Assembly (NCBI RefSeq): GCF_000150275.1
Contig: NW_002060985.1
Span: 4,914 to 68,913 of the forward strand
From: Trichoplax adhaerens
Lineage: Eukaryota; Placozoa; Uniplacotomia; Trichoplacea; Trichoplacidae
Direction: 5' to 3'
DNA: 64,000 nt
A program made the translations under genes and the position numbers. Shown here piece by piece: positions 23,721-34,882 of the stretch. Each line of letters opens with the position of its first letter. Positions within the stretch are counted from its first letter, which is position 1. The notes under the pieces are model-generated. The model did no database searches and was not told where the DNA came from. It worked only from the letters and a program-made list of their open reading frames with translations.

Positions 23721-26700
23721 TTTGTACAGGTTTGATGAGCAATTACGCTCATCCAAATCTTTCTTGTCTCTGTTGAAACTGTTATTGACGTCTTTTTGAC
23801 AAAGAAGGAATAAACTTCCAACTTTCTTTTTATTGATATCCATCTTTTTCTACTCTACTGCTGCGGTTTTATAAAATGGATATCAGACTGTTGATTCCCT
23901 TGCCTTTCTAACCTGTACTGATGACTGTTTGCTTACGAGATCGATCGATAATGACTCTTGCTGATGATTGTAGTTCTCTGCATATCATATAAATTGCTCC
24001 AAAGCTGTGCAAAAATGCAAAAACAATCGCAATTTGTGCGCTCCATTTCAAATGCAAATAGTTGTAGCCTATTCGCAATGAAACTTTAAAACTAAAGTGA
24101 AGACCTTGATTAAGTGATGCAATTCGTGAACACTAGTATCAAAAAACTTGTAGTCTGATCAACCGTATAGCCGCTAGAACAGTCTAGTCATCGCTTGTTG
24201 ATGTCGATAGAAGGATAACATTGCTTTTAGTGATCAATTTAGAAATGTTGAATTAAAAAAAGTAAATAAGTAATAGCATGCCAGCAGTTATCTTCCCTGA
24301 TAATGAGAATTATTATTAGCTCTTCACCTTTCATGCAATACTGATAGTTATAACCAGAAAATTTTCCAGTGCATTGAATTAATCATTCCGCAGGTATTTC
24401 AGCAAGCCATCGCAGAAGAACATGATACGATGATCTCTCATTCTGAGTAATTGTATATCAAAGTGATCCAATCCCTACGTTCAACAAACAAAAAGTTGCT
24501 AATTTAATCGAATTGACGGCAATTGAACCCGATATTCTACATAGCCATCACTTAAGCGAATTATACCGGAAGAAGATTTAATTGTTAGCCATTTCTCTTC
24601 CTTCATGCTTTGTTACTGTAACAAGATCAAGAATCTGAGATTTTGAGCATTCCTTCCCTTTAGTCTACTTTATTTGGAAGCCAAGCGCGATATCAGACAC
24701 ACGTTAACGAGACATAAGAACTGCGACAACAAATCAGCTCTAGTGCCAACATCACTTTAATAGCATATCCTAATGCACGTCAACATTTGTTGCATGTGAT
24801 CTTAATCTAGTACAGTAAATAAGGTGTGGAGAAGCCGTAAATAATATTGCACGATATCTAGGATTCCCCACGTTGTATGGCGCTTACACTTTAAGGTAAC
24901 TAGCAGTAGTTTACAGGAAAAGCGATGTCACGACAGTTACTAAGTCCAATTCATTTACAATCCCAGTAGACTTTCAAACGCCATTTCATTCAATGAGGCG
25001 ATTGCTCTTAGGTTATTTTTACAGTAATCGATACCATACCTTATAAAATAGTACAGTATAGAAGAAAAGATGGCGACATAGCGGGGGTAACTTAAAGATA
25101 TGATCACTGCCAAAGTATTTTCTATGGTAAAGTAAGAATAGTTACATACTAAAAACTAGAAAGGACTCTGCTTTATTTCCTTTACTATGAATCAACGGGA
25201 CATCTCATATTTCTTTTCTCTCTAATCCAATGGCCACCCAATCCTTGCCAAGTTGAATTCTAGTATGGCCGCCATCGACCGTCTATGTATTCTGTAAACA
25301 CACATAAAATGACAAGGTAGGAAATTGAATAGGGAAGGCATTCCTACGCCAATGAACTGAATACCATCTCTGTTTGAACCACACAATGCATGGGAGTAAT
25401 TTGTAACAGCAGGTATCTGTTTTAACACAATATAAGAAAATTTTTTCTGCCAATATAATGTATGGTAATTGTTTGACTACTGTTTATCCTATTTTATCGC
25501 ATTGAATGTTTTGGCCTACGCATCGTATTTCTATATGCGATCTTCCGAACGTGCCTAAAGGGAATTGGCCCTTGAATATATAAAAAAATTTATCCATTTG
25601 AAAGAAGAAATGCAATTTTCAAGCTATGAATGTCTACCAATCCGTCTCGTAACTTGTTAAGGTCTCTTTCTATATGATTTTATCTACTTCCTTCAATAAA
25701 CTAGTTTTTCTTTTCTCCATGTTATTCATGACTTACTTAGCTTATACTGGCTAGCGTAAATTGTCTTTGACCTAGGGAAAGGCTTGACTTGTTAATTCAT
25801 AAAGACTGGTGTAGGAAGAGGGCATTTACCTTCATCTTTGATGATACTGTTTGGACTATAAAATCCATCAATCATCTGTAGTTAGGCTTCTTTACTGAAA
25901 TTGAATCCATCAACTTTTAAACTTTCAAAGTAACTCGGCAATGACTGCATTGCCGAATTGATAATTAATACAAAGTAAAAATGTTAGTTATGCCACCTTA
26001 GAATATTGTTAGGCAATTCAATTCTAATCTTAATAGAGGCTATTTTTCGAACTCAAGATTTCATGTCATTTTTCGTCAGCATAAGCAATGAATCCGACTA
26101 TCGAATATTAAGCCAGTTAACTAAGAAGGTTGTGTGTGGTAAGAGTTTATTCTCCTTTAGAAATACTTTTATTTCATTTCTTTCCTTTTCAGTTGGTTTA
26201 TTAATTTATTAGTGACATATGCTAACTGTTATTGTGGATTCATTATAGCGTGATGACATAAAATAACCTAAATTACGGATTCTTTGCAATATGACGATGA
26301 CACTTGATGACTTTACTCCATCATAATCCGATAGCAGATTGAGTTTATTGATTTTTATCGAGATGATATAGAGATGATTAATTTTGTTGTGATTCATCAA
26401 TCGTTCTGGATGATCGATCTGTCAGTTAGCGCTAGGTTAGAATAGACAGCAAACAGCAAGCTACAATTTTTTTCCTACTATATGATTGAATTGAATGCCA
26501 GCATAGTTTTGCTTCTATAAGCTAGCTAGTATTGATGGTTAATACGAGAAATCATATAGACATATTCTAGACTTATGTCTATGTATATTTGCATTCTAAG
26601 CAGTTATTAACTGTACCTGGTCTAAAATCAGAATGCAATGTTGTTACCAATCAAAATTTGTAACATGAAAGTTAAACTGACTCGAGGATCTCAAAAAATG

Positions 26701-28312
26701 ACTACCACTTTTGGGTACTTTAATCCACACTTTACTATTGCATCAACATCGCTCTTTTATTCGTTTAAAATTACTTTAACATTTAAAACAGGTTAGAACT
26801 AGTCATTCAGTCAGATGATGCCAACTCATATAAAATGTCGCCATCAAGACCTTATTACTTAAACACTAGTCTATTTCTTCAAATTACTGAATATGTATTA
26901 AGATTTCCCAAAGAAATTCAAGATCATGGATCACAATGAACTTATAAATTGTATTACAGGAAAACTGATATTTTATCTAGGCAAACATTTACTATCATTT
27001 AAATGTTCCTGACTGGCGATCCCGTGTATTCCCATAACTATGATCTCCAAAGAAGTTCAAGATTAGTTCTAAATGATCCCAAGCTTCATTATTTAATTGT
27101 AGGTTACAATAGGACATGATTTTCACTATGGGTGGGTTAAATTAATTTAATTCCAGACCACCTGCAAATAGCAAGCAAGCAAAGTAAATCTAAATTAGTC
27201 ATGTAAGAAAAATGAATTACCACTGAAAACTAAACTGCAAGTCTGCAGTCAGGCTTGTCCTCCTTAACACTCACCGATAATACGTTTCTCCATTCTGACC
27301 ATCTCCTGTTCTTACTGACTATTAAGAATTCCTATTTTACGCTTATTTCCCAATTTTTTGTTGTTGTGGTTAACCCTGTAATTATAAGCCCGTTAAAATC
27401 TCTCTATAAAATAGACAGTGATGTTTCTTTCTGAGGACAGTCATAAGTTGAACTATCGCTCGATAATTGTCTGCATAGTGATGAATGGCTATGAATTAAT
27501 CTTGCAGGAGTTAAGGTCGACAAAACAACGAATTTGATAAGTTAATCGTGATACATATCTATAGTTAGCGATACAGTTCTAGCCAAAGTAGATCCTGATA
27601 ATCCATCCCAAATTGGAATATAAAATAAAATCTCCTTGATTGGACTAAATGAATATGAGTGTTGATTTCAATCTATTTTCATGCAGTCGAATGCTGTTGG
27701 GACAAGCATTATCGTCAATAATAATTGCATCAAAAATTTAGAATCAATCATTGAAATAGTAGATAACTGTCACAAACCAGCTTCGTGATAAATATAACGT
27801 ACAACAAATCTCTAAATGACTATAATCTCCGGGATTCAGTATCCCTTAACTACCTGACAAGAATTTAAACGCCTTTGCTTCTACGTTAAAATAACTCTAA
27901 AACTCTTCGTTTGTTCAACTATCTGCCGAGCTTAAATACCTTTCGGCAGCAGCTATCATATATGAGTCAAAGCAGATCATGAAATTGAGCTCATATCGGA
28001 TAGCTGAATTAATGCAGACATATTCATAATTTTGGACTTTTACTGAACGATTCTAGATAATTAGACTACAGTATGTCCACCACACACAATTATTTATAGT
28101 ATCATCTATAATTGAATATCTTCAGGATATTCATCACAAGCGTTACTAGACACAACACTATAATCAATTAATATTAATTACTTTACGAGAACTCTTACTA
28201 CAATACAGCATAATTTACTGCAACAAAATCATAACTACCGTAGTTCTTACTGAAGCCATTATTAGTTATCTCCATGGATAAATGTTTAACACTAAATTCA
28301 GTCATTTACTCT
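23721..28312. other. Intergenic region between the two fucosyltransferases
   Basis: No gene recognised. Open frames at 25222-25428 (-), 26006-26212 (+) and 26209-26400 (-) are short and lack domain signals. A weak duplication of a GAAATTCAAGATCATGGATC-like block occurs near 26912 and 27050. The rest appears as unique AT-rich DNA. Confidence 0.45.
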
Positions 28313-28333
28313 TCACGGTGGTTCATACCGTGA
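28313..28333 (+). promoter_or_regulatory. Perfect 7-bp hairpin just upstream of fucosyltransferase B start
   Basis: TCACGGT (28313-28319) and ACCGTGA (28327-28333) can pair around a 7-nt loop, 68 bp before the ATG. It would lie in the promoter or 5' UTR. A role is not established; such a short palindrome can be chance. Confidence 0.25.
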
Positions 28334-28401
28334 CAATAACATTCTTGGCTAATATTCCTGATCGTTTCACTCATTTGAATCCAAATATTTACATCTAGGA
28401 T

Positions 28402-30840
28402 ATGGCTTCTTTTCGCCAGGGTCAATTGCTGATGGCAGGTGTTTGTATTTTGGCGCTTATCTATTTCTTTTGCTATTCAAATATACGAACATCGATAGGT
28501 CCTTTTAAATTGATCGGCTTTTCAGCTACTACTTCTACCCTCTTTGATACGGATGCGGCCAAAAGTGATCGATCAGCGCCTGTTTTAAAGTCTCATTTAC
28601 CAATAGTGAGCAAAAATAAAACAAGTAAGAACAAGGAGCAGCACAAATTGCCTGATGATAAAATGAAATCAAACTTTCCTACAAAAGAGATGATACCTAC
28701 AAGGCAAACTGTGCCAGGGAAAGGTGGCAAGAAAAGGAAGCCGAATGTTCGTCCAATCATTTTCCAGTTGCCTAAAAAAATACCAGAAGCAAAATCTAGT
28801 TCACGCAAGATTGCCGTCAGCTCCAAATCCGATGGAGTTCAAAATGCCCACAAGCATATTACTGAAAAGATAGATCCAATTATTTCTCCTACTAAAGTGA
28901 TAGATATAACTCAACCTAGTCGACGTAAAAAAATTACGACCAATTCTTCATCTAAAGTACTTCAAAATACCACTAAAAGAACTCCTAAGAAATTAAGCCC
29001 AGTCACTCTCTCAGTATCTAAAGTAACAGATAAAACCCAATTGGGCTCAAATATGCCTACAGCAACTACCAAACCTCCCTTGAAAATGGTTCAGAGGAAT
29101 AAAAACACGACAAAGGGCATGATCAAGTACGATAAACAAGTGGTTAAGGAAAAAATTCAAGAAAATCGCAGCCCAGAATCAAACCGATCTACAGCCATTC
29201 TCAAATCAACATCGACAACTGTTACAGCCCGTAGAAAGCCAATTCCGAAATCAGTTGGCCCAACCGTCTATAACGTGTCTGCAAACAATTCGATATCCCA
29301 ATCTAATCCAATCAAAACGACAGGCAAGAATCAAGTTTTGCAACATAATAAAACTATCCAAATAGCAAGCAAAAAGAACGACCATCAATTACCTCCAAAG
29401 CCACCAACAGGCCTACCACTACTGCATAAGAAGCCCACAAAAAATCTTATAGACAAAAAGAAGATACAAGCATCGAGACAAGAACAACTTCGTCCAGTGC
29501 ATCAACCATCAGAAAAGGAAAATGGTAAAACAAAATCTTTCTCCAAGTCCGATAATCATTTAATAAAGCAATCCACCGATATGCAATCTTCCATATCAAA
29601 CTCTAGCCAGAGTAAAAGTCAAAATTCACCAAAATCAGTAAAGAAAAGTTCATCGAATTCAGTTATAGTGACGAATAAAAAAGCTACAAAAGGATCAAGT
29701 AGGAAAGCGAGCAAGGCTCCTATAACTAAAGCCAAACCCAAGGGCAAGAAAATTACCAAAGTTCATGATACTCACAGACCTCCAGTCCATCAACATCAAG
29801 AAAAGATTCCAACTGCAAAAGAACTTAATGGCTCTTCGGTTATTTTATTTTGGACCCAATATTATTTATCCTCTTGGAAGATGGAAAATGATTTTACAAC
29901 TTTATTACCGATGGGTTGGCAATATTTTAAGCAATTTTGCCCTCAGTATCGTTGCTATTTAACTACTAATAAAAATTTATACAACAAATCCGATGCCGTC
30001 GTCTTTCATGACCGTGATTTAGCCATAAATTTAATAACGATGCCCAATGCCAGTGATCGTCGTCCACAACAACTTTGGGTTTATTATAATATTGAATCGC
30101 CGCAGTTTACTACCTACTTTTATAAACATCCAAAACAGATCCAACAAATCAATTTCAACTGGTCCATGACTTATAGGAAGAACAGTGATATCGATGCTCG
30201 CTATGGATACGTTATTCCTCGCATTAAATCAACATTATCATGGATTCATCTATGGTCAATTGATTATCATGGCCGTAAAAAGCATTTAGTAGCATGGATG
30301 GTTAGCAATTGCTTAAGCGAACGTTTAAAATATGTCAAGGCATTAGCAAAACATATCCCAGTGAATATTTATGGTCGGTGCGGTCATCATCGATGTCAGC
30401 ATCCACGCAATGATGATTGCTGGAAATATGAAATGATACAATATAAATTCTATTTAGCATTTGAAAATTCCATATGTACGGATTATATTACTGAAAAATT
30501 TTGGTATCCATTGCGCTATGGGATTATTCCAGTTGTCTTAGGTGGCGGAAATTATAAAGAAATTGCTCCACCTCATTCCTATATTGATGCTAGACAATTT
30601 CCATCGCTAAAAGCTTTAGCAAACTATATGCACAAAGTAGCGCATAATAAATCATTGTATAACTCTTATTTGCGATGGCGAGATGATTGGGAAGTGGTTA
30701 TTCCTCGCCATTGGTGTAATTTATGTGCTGCTTTACATCGGCGTAATTCATCATTACATTATACTTATCCATCGCAAAATGATGATTTCGGAGCTAAAGG
30801 CAAATCCTCTCATTGCAAATCTTATAAAATCCCAAAATAA
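28402..30840 (+). CDS. Alpha-fucosyltransferase, GT10 family, with long basic Ser/Thr/Pro stem (paralogue B)
   Basis: Golgi fucosyltransferase by homology; the same reaction class as the upstream paralogue. Single exon, 812 residues. The ATG at 28402 is preceded by an in-frame TAG at 28396 and has a purine-rich context with G at +4. Membrane anchor ~8-27 near the N-terminus. The stem ~33-475 is rich in Lys, Ser, Thr, Pro and Gln, with little acid, so it is strongly basic, unlike the mixed-charge stem of A. The catalytic domain ~476-800 has ILFWTQYY, CYLTTNKNLY, LWVYYNIESP, NWSMTYRKNSDI, the core FYLAFENSICTDYITEKFW (Glu 688), GIIPVVLGGGNY, and HWCNLCAAL at the C-terminus. Catalytic domains of A and B align almost end to end, whereas their stems do not. 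No intron is needed, while A has one in its stem. Short overlapping open frames on the other strand are shadows. Confidence 0.94.
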   Translation: MASFRQGQLLMAGVCILALIYFFCYSNIRTSIGPFKLIGFSATTSTLFDTDAAKSDRSAPVLKSHLPIVSKNKTSKNKEQHKLPDDKMKSNFPTKEMIPTRQTVPGKGGKKRKPNVRPIIFQLPKKIPEAKSSSRKIAVSSKSDGVQNAHKHITEKIDPIISPTKVIDITQPSRRKKITTNSSSKVLQNTTKRTPKKLSPVTLSVSKVTDKTQLGSNMPTATTKPPLKMVQRNKNTTKGMIKYDKQVVKEKIQENRSPESNRSTAILKSTSTTVTARRKPIPKSVGPTVYNVSANNSISQSNPIKTTGKNQVLQHNKTIQIASKKNDHQLPPKPPTGLPLLHKKPTKNLIDKKKIQASRQEQLRPVHQPSEKENGKTKSFSKSDNHLIKQSTDMQSSISNSSQSKSQNSPKSVKKSSSNSVIVTNKKATKGSSRKASKAPITKAKPKGKKITKVHDTHRPPVHQHQEKIPTAKELNGSSVILFWTQYYLSSWKMENDFTTLLPMGWQYFKQFCPQYRCYLTTNKNLYNKSDAVVFHDRDLAINLITMPNASDRRPQQLWVYYNIESPQFTTYFYKHPKQIQQINFNWSMTYRKNSDIDARYGYVIPRIKSTLSWIHLWSIDYHGRKKHLVAWMVSNCLSERLKYVKALAKHIPVNIYGRCGHHRCQHPRNDDCWKYEMIQYKFYLAFENSICTDYITEKFWYPLRYGIIPVVLGGGNYKEIAPPHSYIDARQFPSLKALANYMHKVAHNKSLYNSYLRWRDDWEVVIPRHWCNLCAALHRRNSSLHYTYPSQNDDFGAKGKSSHCKSYKIPK

Positions 30841-30904
30841 CGATAACATTGAATAGCTGATAATGGACGATCGCTTGAGATCAATTTTACGATGTAGGAC
30901 TCAT

Positions 30905-31160
30905 ATTATACGTTAACAGGTTAACAGCGTATCCTGCTGATAAAAATTCAACTTCAAGATTTGAAGAAAAATGATATCCGATAGCTGGCAATAAACCATG
31001 GTATCAAGGTCTATTTTACAGTTTAACAACATATCCTGCTGATAAAAATACAGTTTCGAGATTTTTATCCGCCTAAAATTCCAAAATAAGGATGAAATCA
31101 AATTCAGCAGATATACAAGTACTGTATATCCTACTAATAAGAATTCAATTTCAAGATTTC
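30905..31160. repeat. Three diverged copies, ~100-110 bp, downstream of fucosyltransferase B
   Basis: The segment TATCCTGCTGATAAAAATTC and its variants recur near 30930, 31031 and 31125, each followed by an AATTTCAAGATTT-like block. Begins about 70 bp after the stop codon. Unlike the array that follows paralogue A. Confidence 0.75.
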
Positions 31161-31188
31161 ATAGTTGGCTAGAGTTTTATTGATGATT

Positions 31189-31432
31189 GTTATAATTGGG
31201 TTTGCTCATCGCCTGACTAGGAATTTTTGGTACTCCGATTATTAGTTAAGCAGTTAATGACAAAATGTTAAATAAACAACGTGCGATGGCGTTTAAGAAT
31301 TTTAGATTAATTTGATTTTACTGAAGGTGTTCAGACGTTATTCGACTTCACATAATATTGATTTGGAACATATGCGTAACAATCCAATCGCAGCCTGATG
31401 GCTGACTTACTAAACTGATTCAAGGCTGACTT
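31189..31432. repeat. Dispersed direct repeat, copy 1 (~244 bp)
   Basis: Sequence from TATAATTGGGTTTGCTC to CAAGGCTGACTTG is repeated in the same orientation about 695 bp downstream with high identity. No coding capacity and no terminal inverted repeats seen. Confidence 0.88.
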
Positions 31433-31883
31433 GTAACGTCAGCGGTTACAGAATATATGCGTTATATCTTCAAGGATGGCGTTGCAGTTACCTGCCATTT
31501 TTTTATGCAAAACTACTGATATCCTTTGGCGAATATTAACGTGAATTGTGTAGCGCAGTTATCTTTTAAATATGTGCTTAGTGAAACGGTACACGAAGAA
31601 AATATAAAATGTAGCAAAATAATGCCCATGTACTAAATCAGCAATACTAAATCTCGAAACTTGCGTTATGATTAGAGCTGCCAGGTTACAGTCTTTAGTA
31701 ATATGAACAACGTATCTGCGTATAATACAGCTGCAAATACCAAATGAAAAGTAAAATTGGTAGTGAAATTGCTAGCCAACTGATTGTCAGGATTCAAGGG
31801 CAGTGAAAATAATTACGAGTAGGCTGTCTAAACTACGGTAATACGTAAGCAACTAATAACCGAGTTCGGATTCTCCACCAAAG

Positions 31884-32125
31884 TGTTATGATTGGGTATG
31901 CTCATTACCTGACTAGGAATTTTAGGTACTCTGATTGGTAGTTAATCTATTAATGTCAAAATGTTAAACAACGTGCGATGACGTTTAAGAATTTAGATTA
32001 ATTTGATTTTACTTAAGGTGTTCAGACATTATTCGACTTCACTCAATATTGATTAGGAACATATGAGTAACGATCCAATTGCAGCCTGATGACTGACTAA
32101 CTAAACCGATTCAAGACTACTTCAA
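31884..32125. repeat. Dispersed direct repeat, copy 2 (~242 bp)
   Basis: Second copy of the block at 31189-31432, with scattered substitutions and small deletions (for example AAATAAACAACG reduced to AAACAACG). The intervening ~450 bp is not repeated. Confidence 0.88.
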
Positions 32126-32384
32126 CACTGACTGGTAGATTGTACATTATATCTAATGCTCCGGTGTACACTATAATATTATAACAAATCACAACAATGA
32201 TACAAATCAAGTTGCCAATTTAATACCATTAAGGTTAATGCATTAACTCTATTTAATAATTGCAATACTGTATAAATAATATACGGATAGTATGAAACGA
32301 TCGGAAATTAAAATTGAATCTAGCTAATCTTGCACGCTTTAAATGCCTAAAATTATAATTGATGTTAAAAAGAGGATGACTGTG

Positions 32385-32660
32385 AATGCAATATTTCAAA
32401 TTCGGTATTTGATCTATCTTCTTGTTTTGCATAGAAATGTTTTGACTGATTATTCCGATTTACTACTTGAAAGATTTGACTGGGAATATATTATTTTTCA
32501 AATTCGCTTATTTGATCTACCCTTAGATCCTTCATATCGATACTATAACCTCTTACTTCGATTTAGTACGGGTACTTAAAAAGCTTCTGACAGTAAATCT
32601 GTCAAATTCTCTTTTCTGATCTACCCTTATGTCTTGCATATCTATGCTATTGCTAGGTCA
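32385..32660. repeat. Three diverged copies, ~105 bp
   Basis: Blocks like TTTCAAATTCGCTTATTTGATCTACCC recur near 32392, 32497 and 32602, each followed by a CTTGCATATCGATACTAT-like segment. They produce a 78-codon open frame (32343-32579) that I regard as a by-product. Confidence 0.7.
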
Positions 32661-34102
32661 AATTTACTGAGCTAATAATTTTATAGAAGTATAAACTACT
32701 ATATACTGTAGGTCATCAAATCATTGCTAATTTTCAATAAAATTGGGTTATTTGTATAAATATCACTTAATTCTAAGCTAGTAAAAGAGGTAGTTACTGT
32801 CATGATGGCCATCAATAATTAATCTGTTTAAATGATACAACACTCAAACTAGACTTTAATAGCAGTAAATACCATTATCATGAACAGTAGTTAATCATTC
32901 CATTGGCTATCATAGCGCAGCTCTAGTTAAGGAGGAAATCTTCCACTCGATGATTTAGCTGCAGTAAATTGCTGAAATAGATCGAAGCCAAATCCTTGAT
33001 TCACATTTCAGTAGATGATCATCACTCGAGCTCAATATTGCAAGTTTAAAGTTACTAATTGCAGTTGTGGAAGATCTGCAGTGTGCATTAAGATTGTACT
33101 CCTGCTATTCATTTCCCGGACAATTTATTCCTCAAGTTTCTGTCTAAGTTACAATCACTAAAGCCAATTTTAGAAGGGTTGAGATTGAGTTTGCAAACTT
33201 GGACTATTTGCAATCGATCCTAGAACAGCTTCTAATTGCAAATACGATGTTAGGTTATAATTTGATAAATCTAAGGAATTGCATGTCCAAGTCGTTAAAT
33301 TACGAGTATTAAGATTTTTGACGGTTACATGGAATCAAGATATTTGCTTCGTGATACAAAAATTATCGGTTATAATCGTATAATTATAATTTGAAAGAGT
33401 TCAGATTAAAGCTAAAGTAATCGTCAGTATTTAGTATACTAAAATGGATTACATATGTACGAAAAACGAGTGATTGTTGCCCACTGCTGTAATATTGCCT
33501 GATAATTACATTAATTCTAGTAGAAGCTATATTCGCTATACTTTGCGTGCTCTATATACAGTCTGTATCTACTGTAATTATACTTTACTATTGCTGTAAA
33601 AGTAACTATCAACAAGTTATTTAGCTCATAATAATACCGTCAGGTTAATACGCTGAACAGGTATGACAGCATAAACCTATAAGAAGATTTTAATTTCACG
33701 CAAAAAAACCCGCGTAGAAATATGAATTGGAAGCCATTTATTTAGAATATTGTTATGCAGTTAATCACTATCTTACACCAAGTAGCAGTTTGTCAACTAA
33801 GCCTGGATAAATAAATTAGTTCAATCCACATAGCTTTCAACTGCTCCGTTGCTAGATAACAAACATAAAAATACAAAAAAAAGACTTGACAGTCGACAGA
33901 TAGCTTCCCGTAGCGAAGGCTACTGCCAATGCACAGCCACATACTATTTTAATTCCAAATCTAGCAACTGTGACCGCAATTGAATAACAGACGATAGTTA
34001 CTGTTATCGATGTTATACAAAGTTTGATAATAATAAACTCCGCTGTAGTATTACACATCAATCAATGATATATGTGCGCAATTTTATGTTAATAACAATA
34101 CA
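32661..34102. other. Intergenic, no recognised gene
   Basis: Unique AT-rich DNA. A 69-codon minus-strand frame (33852-34061) is hydrophobic but has no family signal or gene context. Confidence 0.45.
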
Positions 34103-34115
34103 ATAATAATAATTG

Positions 34116-34147
<32 letters not shown>

Positions 34148-34148
34148 G
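34103..34148. repeat. TAA-type microsatellite
   Basis: A short AATAATAATAATTGATA lead-in is followed by about eleven ATA/TAA triplets ending near 34147. A second, shorter ATT run lies near 34252-34267. Both sit downstream of the 3' end of the minus-strand R3H gene. Confidence 0.9.
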
Positions 34149-34882
34149 GATATTGAAAGGATGCCGCATAGTCACTTTATCATAATCTATAAATTTCAAT
34201 TTTGACGATAAATATATACAATAATTAGGATATCTCACATAATACAGTATTTATTATTATTATTATTTTTGCCTAGCAATTCTATGCTTGGTAATAGATT
34301 GAACTATATCTTAACATATTCACTGTTTTTTAATTTGGTGATTACATAGAGCTTCCATTGTACTGAATTATAGCAAGCTTTATCTCGTTTGCCTTTATCA
34401 GCAGCTTCTACAGTAATAGGGCTGATGTATATATGTATCTGTAAGGCTTAAACGAATCTATTTCATCATATCCAATGATTAACAATCGGATACAATATTA
34501 CTACATCTAAAAACAAAATATCACTTTTTTCATGTCATGTTACGCCATCCAGACATAGCAAAGCTCCAAATTTTATATTTATGTTGTATCCTTTACCTAA
34601 GTTCGTTTGTTGCGGTAGAAATTTATTTTAAATGGTTCTATAAACATCACCATAAGTTATTTACCAACAGTCCCATGATTTGACGATTTACTATAACAAT
34701 TTCACCCCACTATGGTTGGCATTACCGACGTTATCGATGTGCAAATAATTCATTAAAACAAGATTAACGTAACATTAACTCATCCTATCTTACACACATT
34801 CGACATCTTGTTATCATCAATCTTATCGTACATCCAATAAAAATTTCCAAAGTAGCAAATAAAACTTTACACCAATAGATAT
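34149..34882. other. 3' flank of the R3H gene
   Basis: AT-rich sequence that probably includes the 3' UTR of the minus-strand gene. On the minus strand AATAAA-like hexamers occur just after the stop codon (plus-strand TTTATT/TTTATTT around 34855-34875 region is one candidate), but I cannot fix the cleavage site. No other gene seen. Confidence 0.3.
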
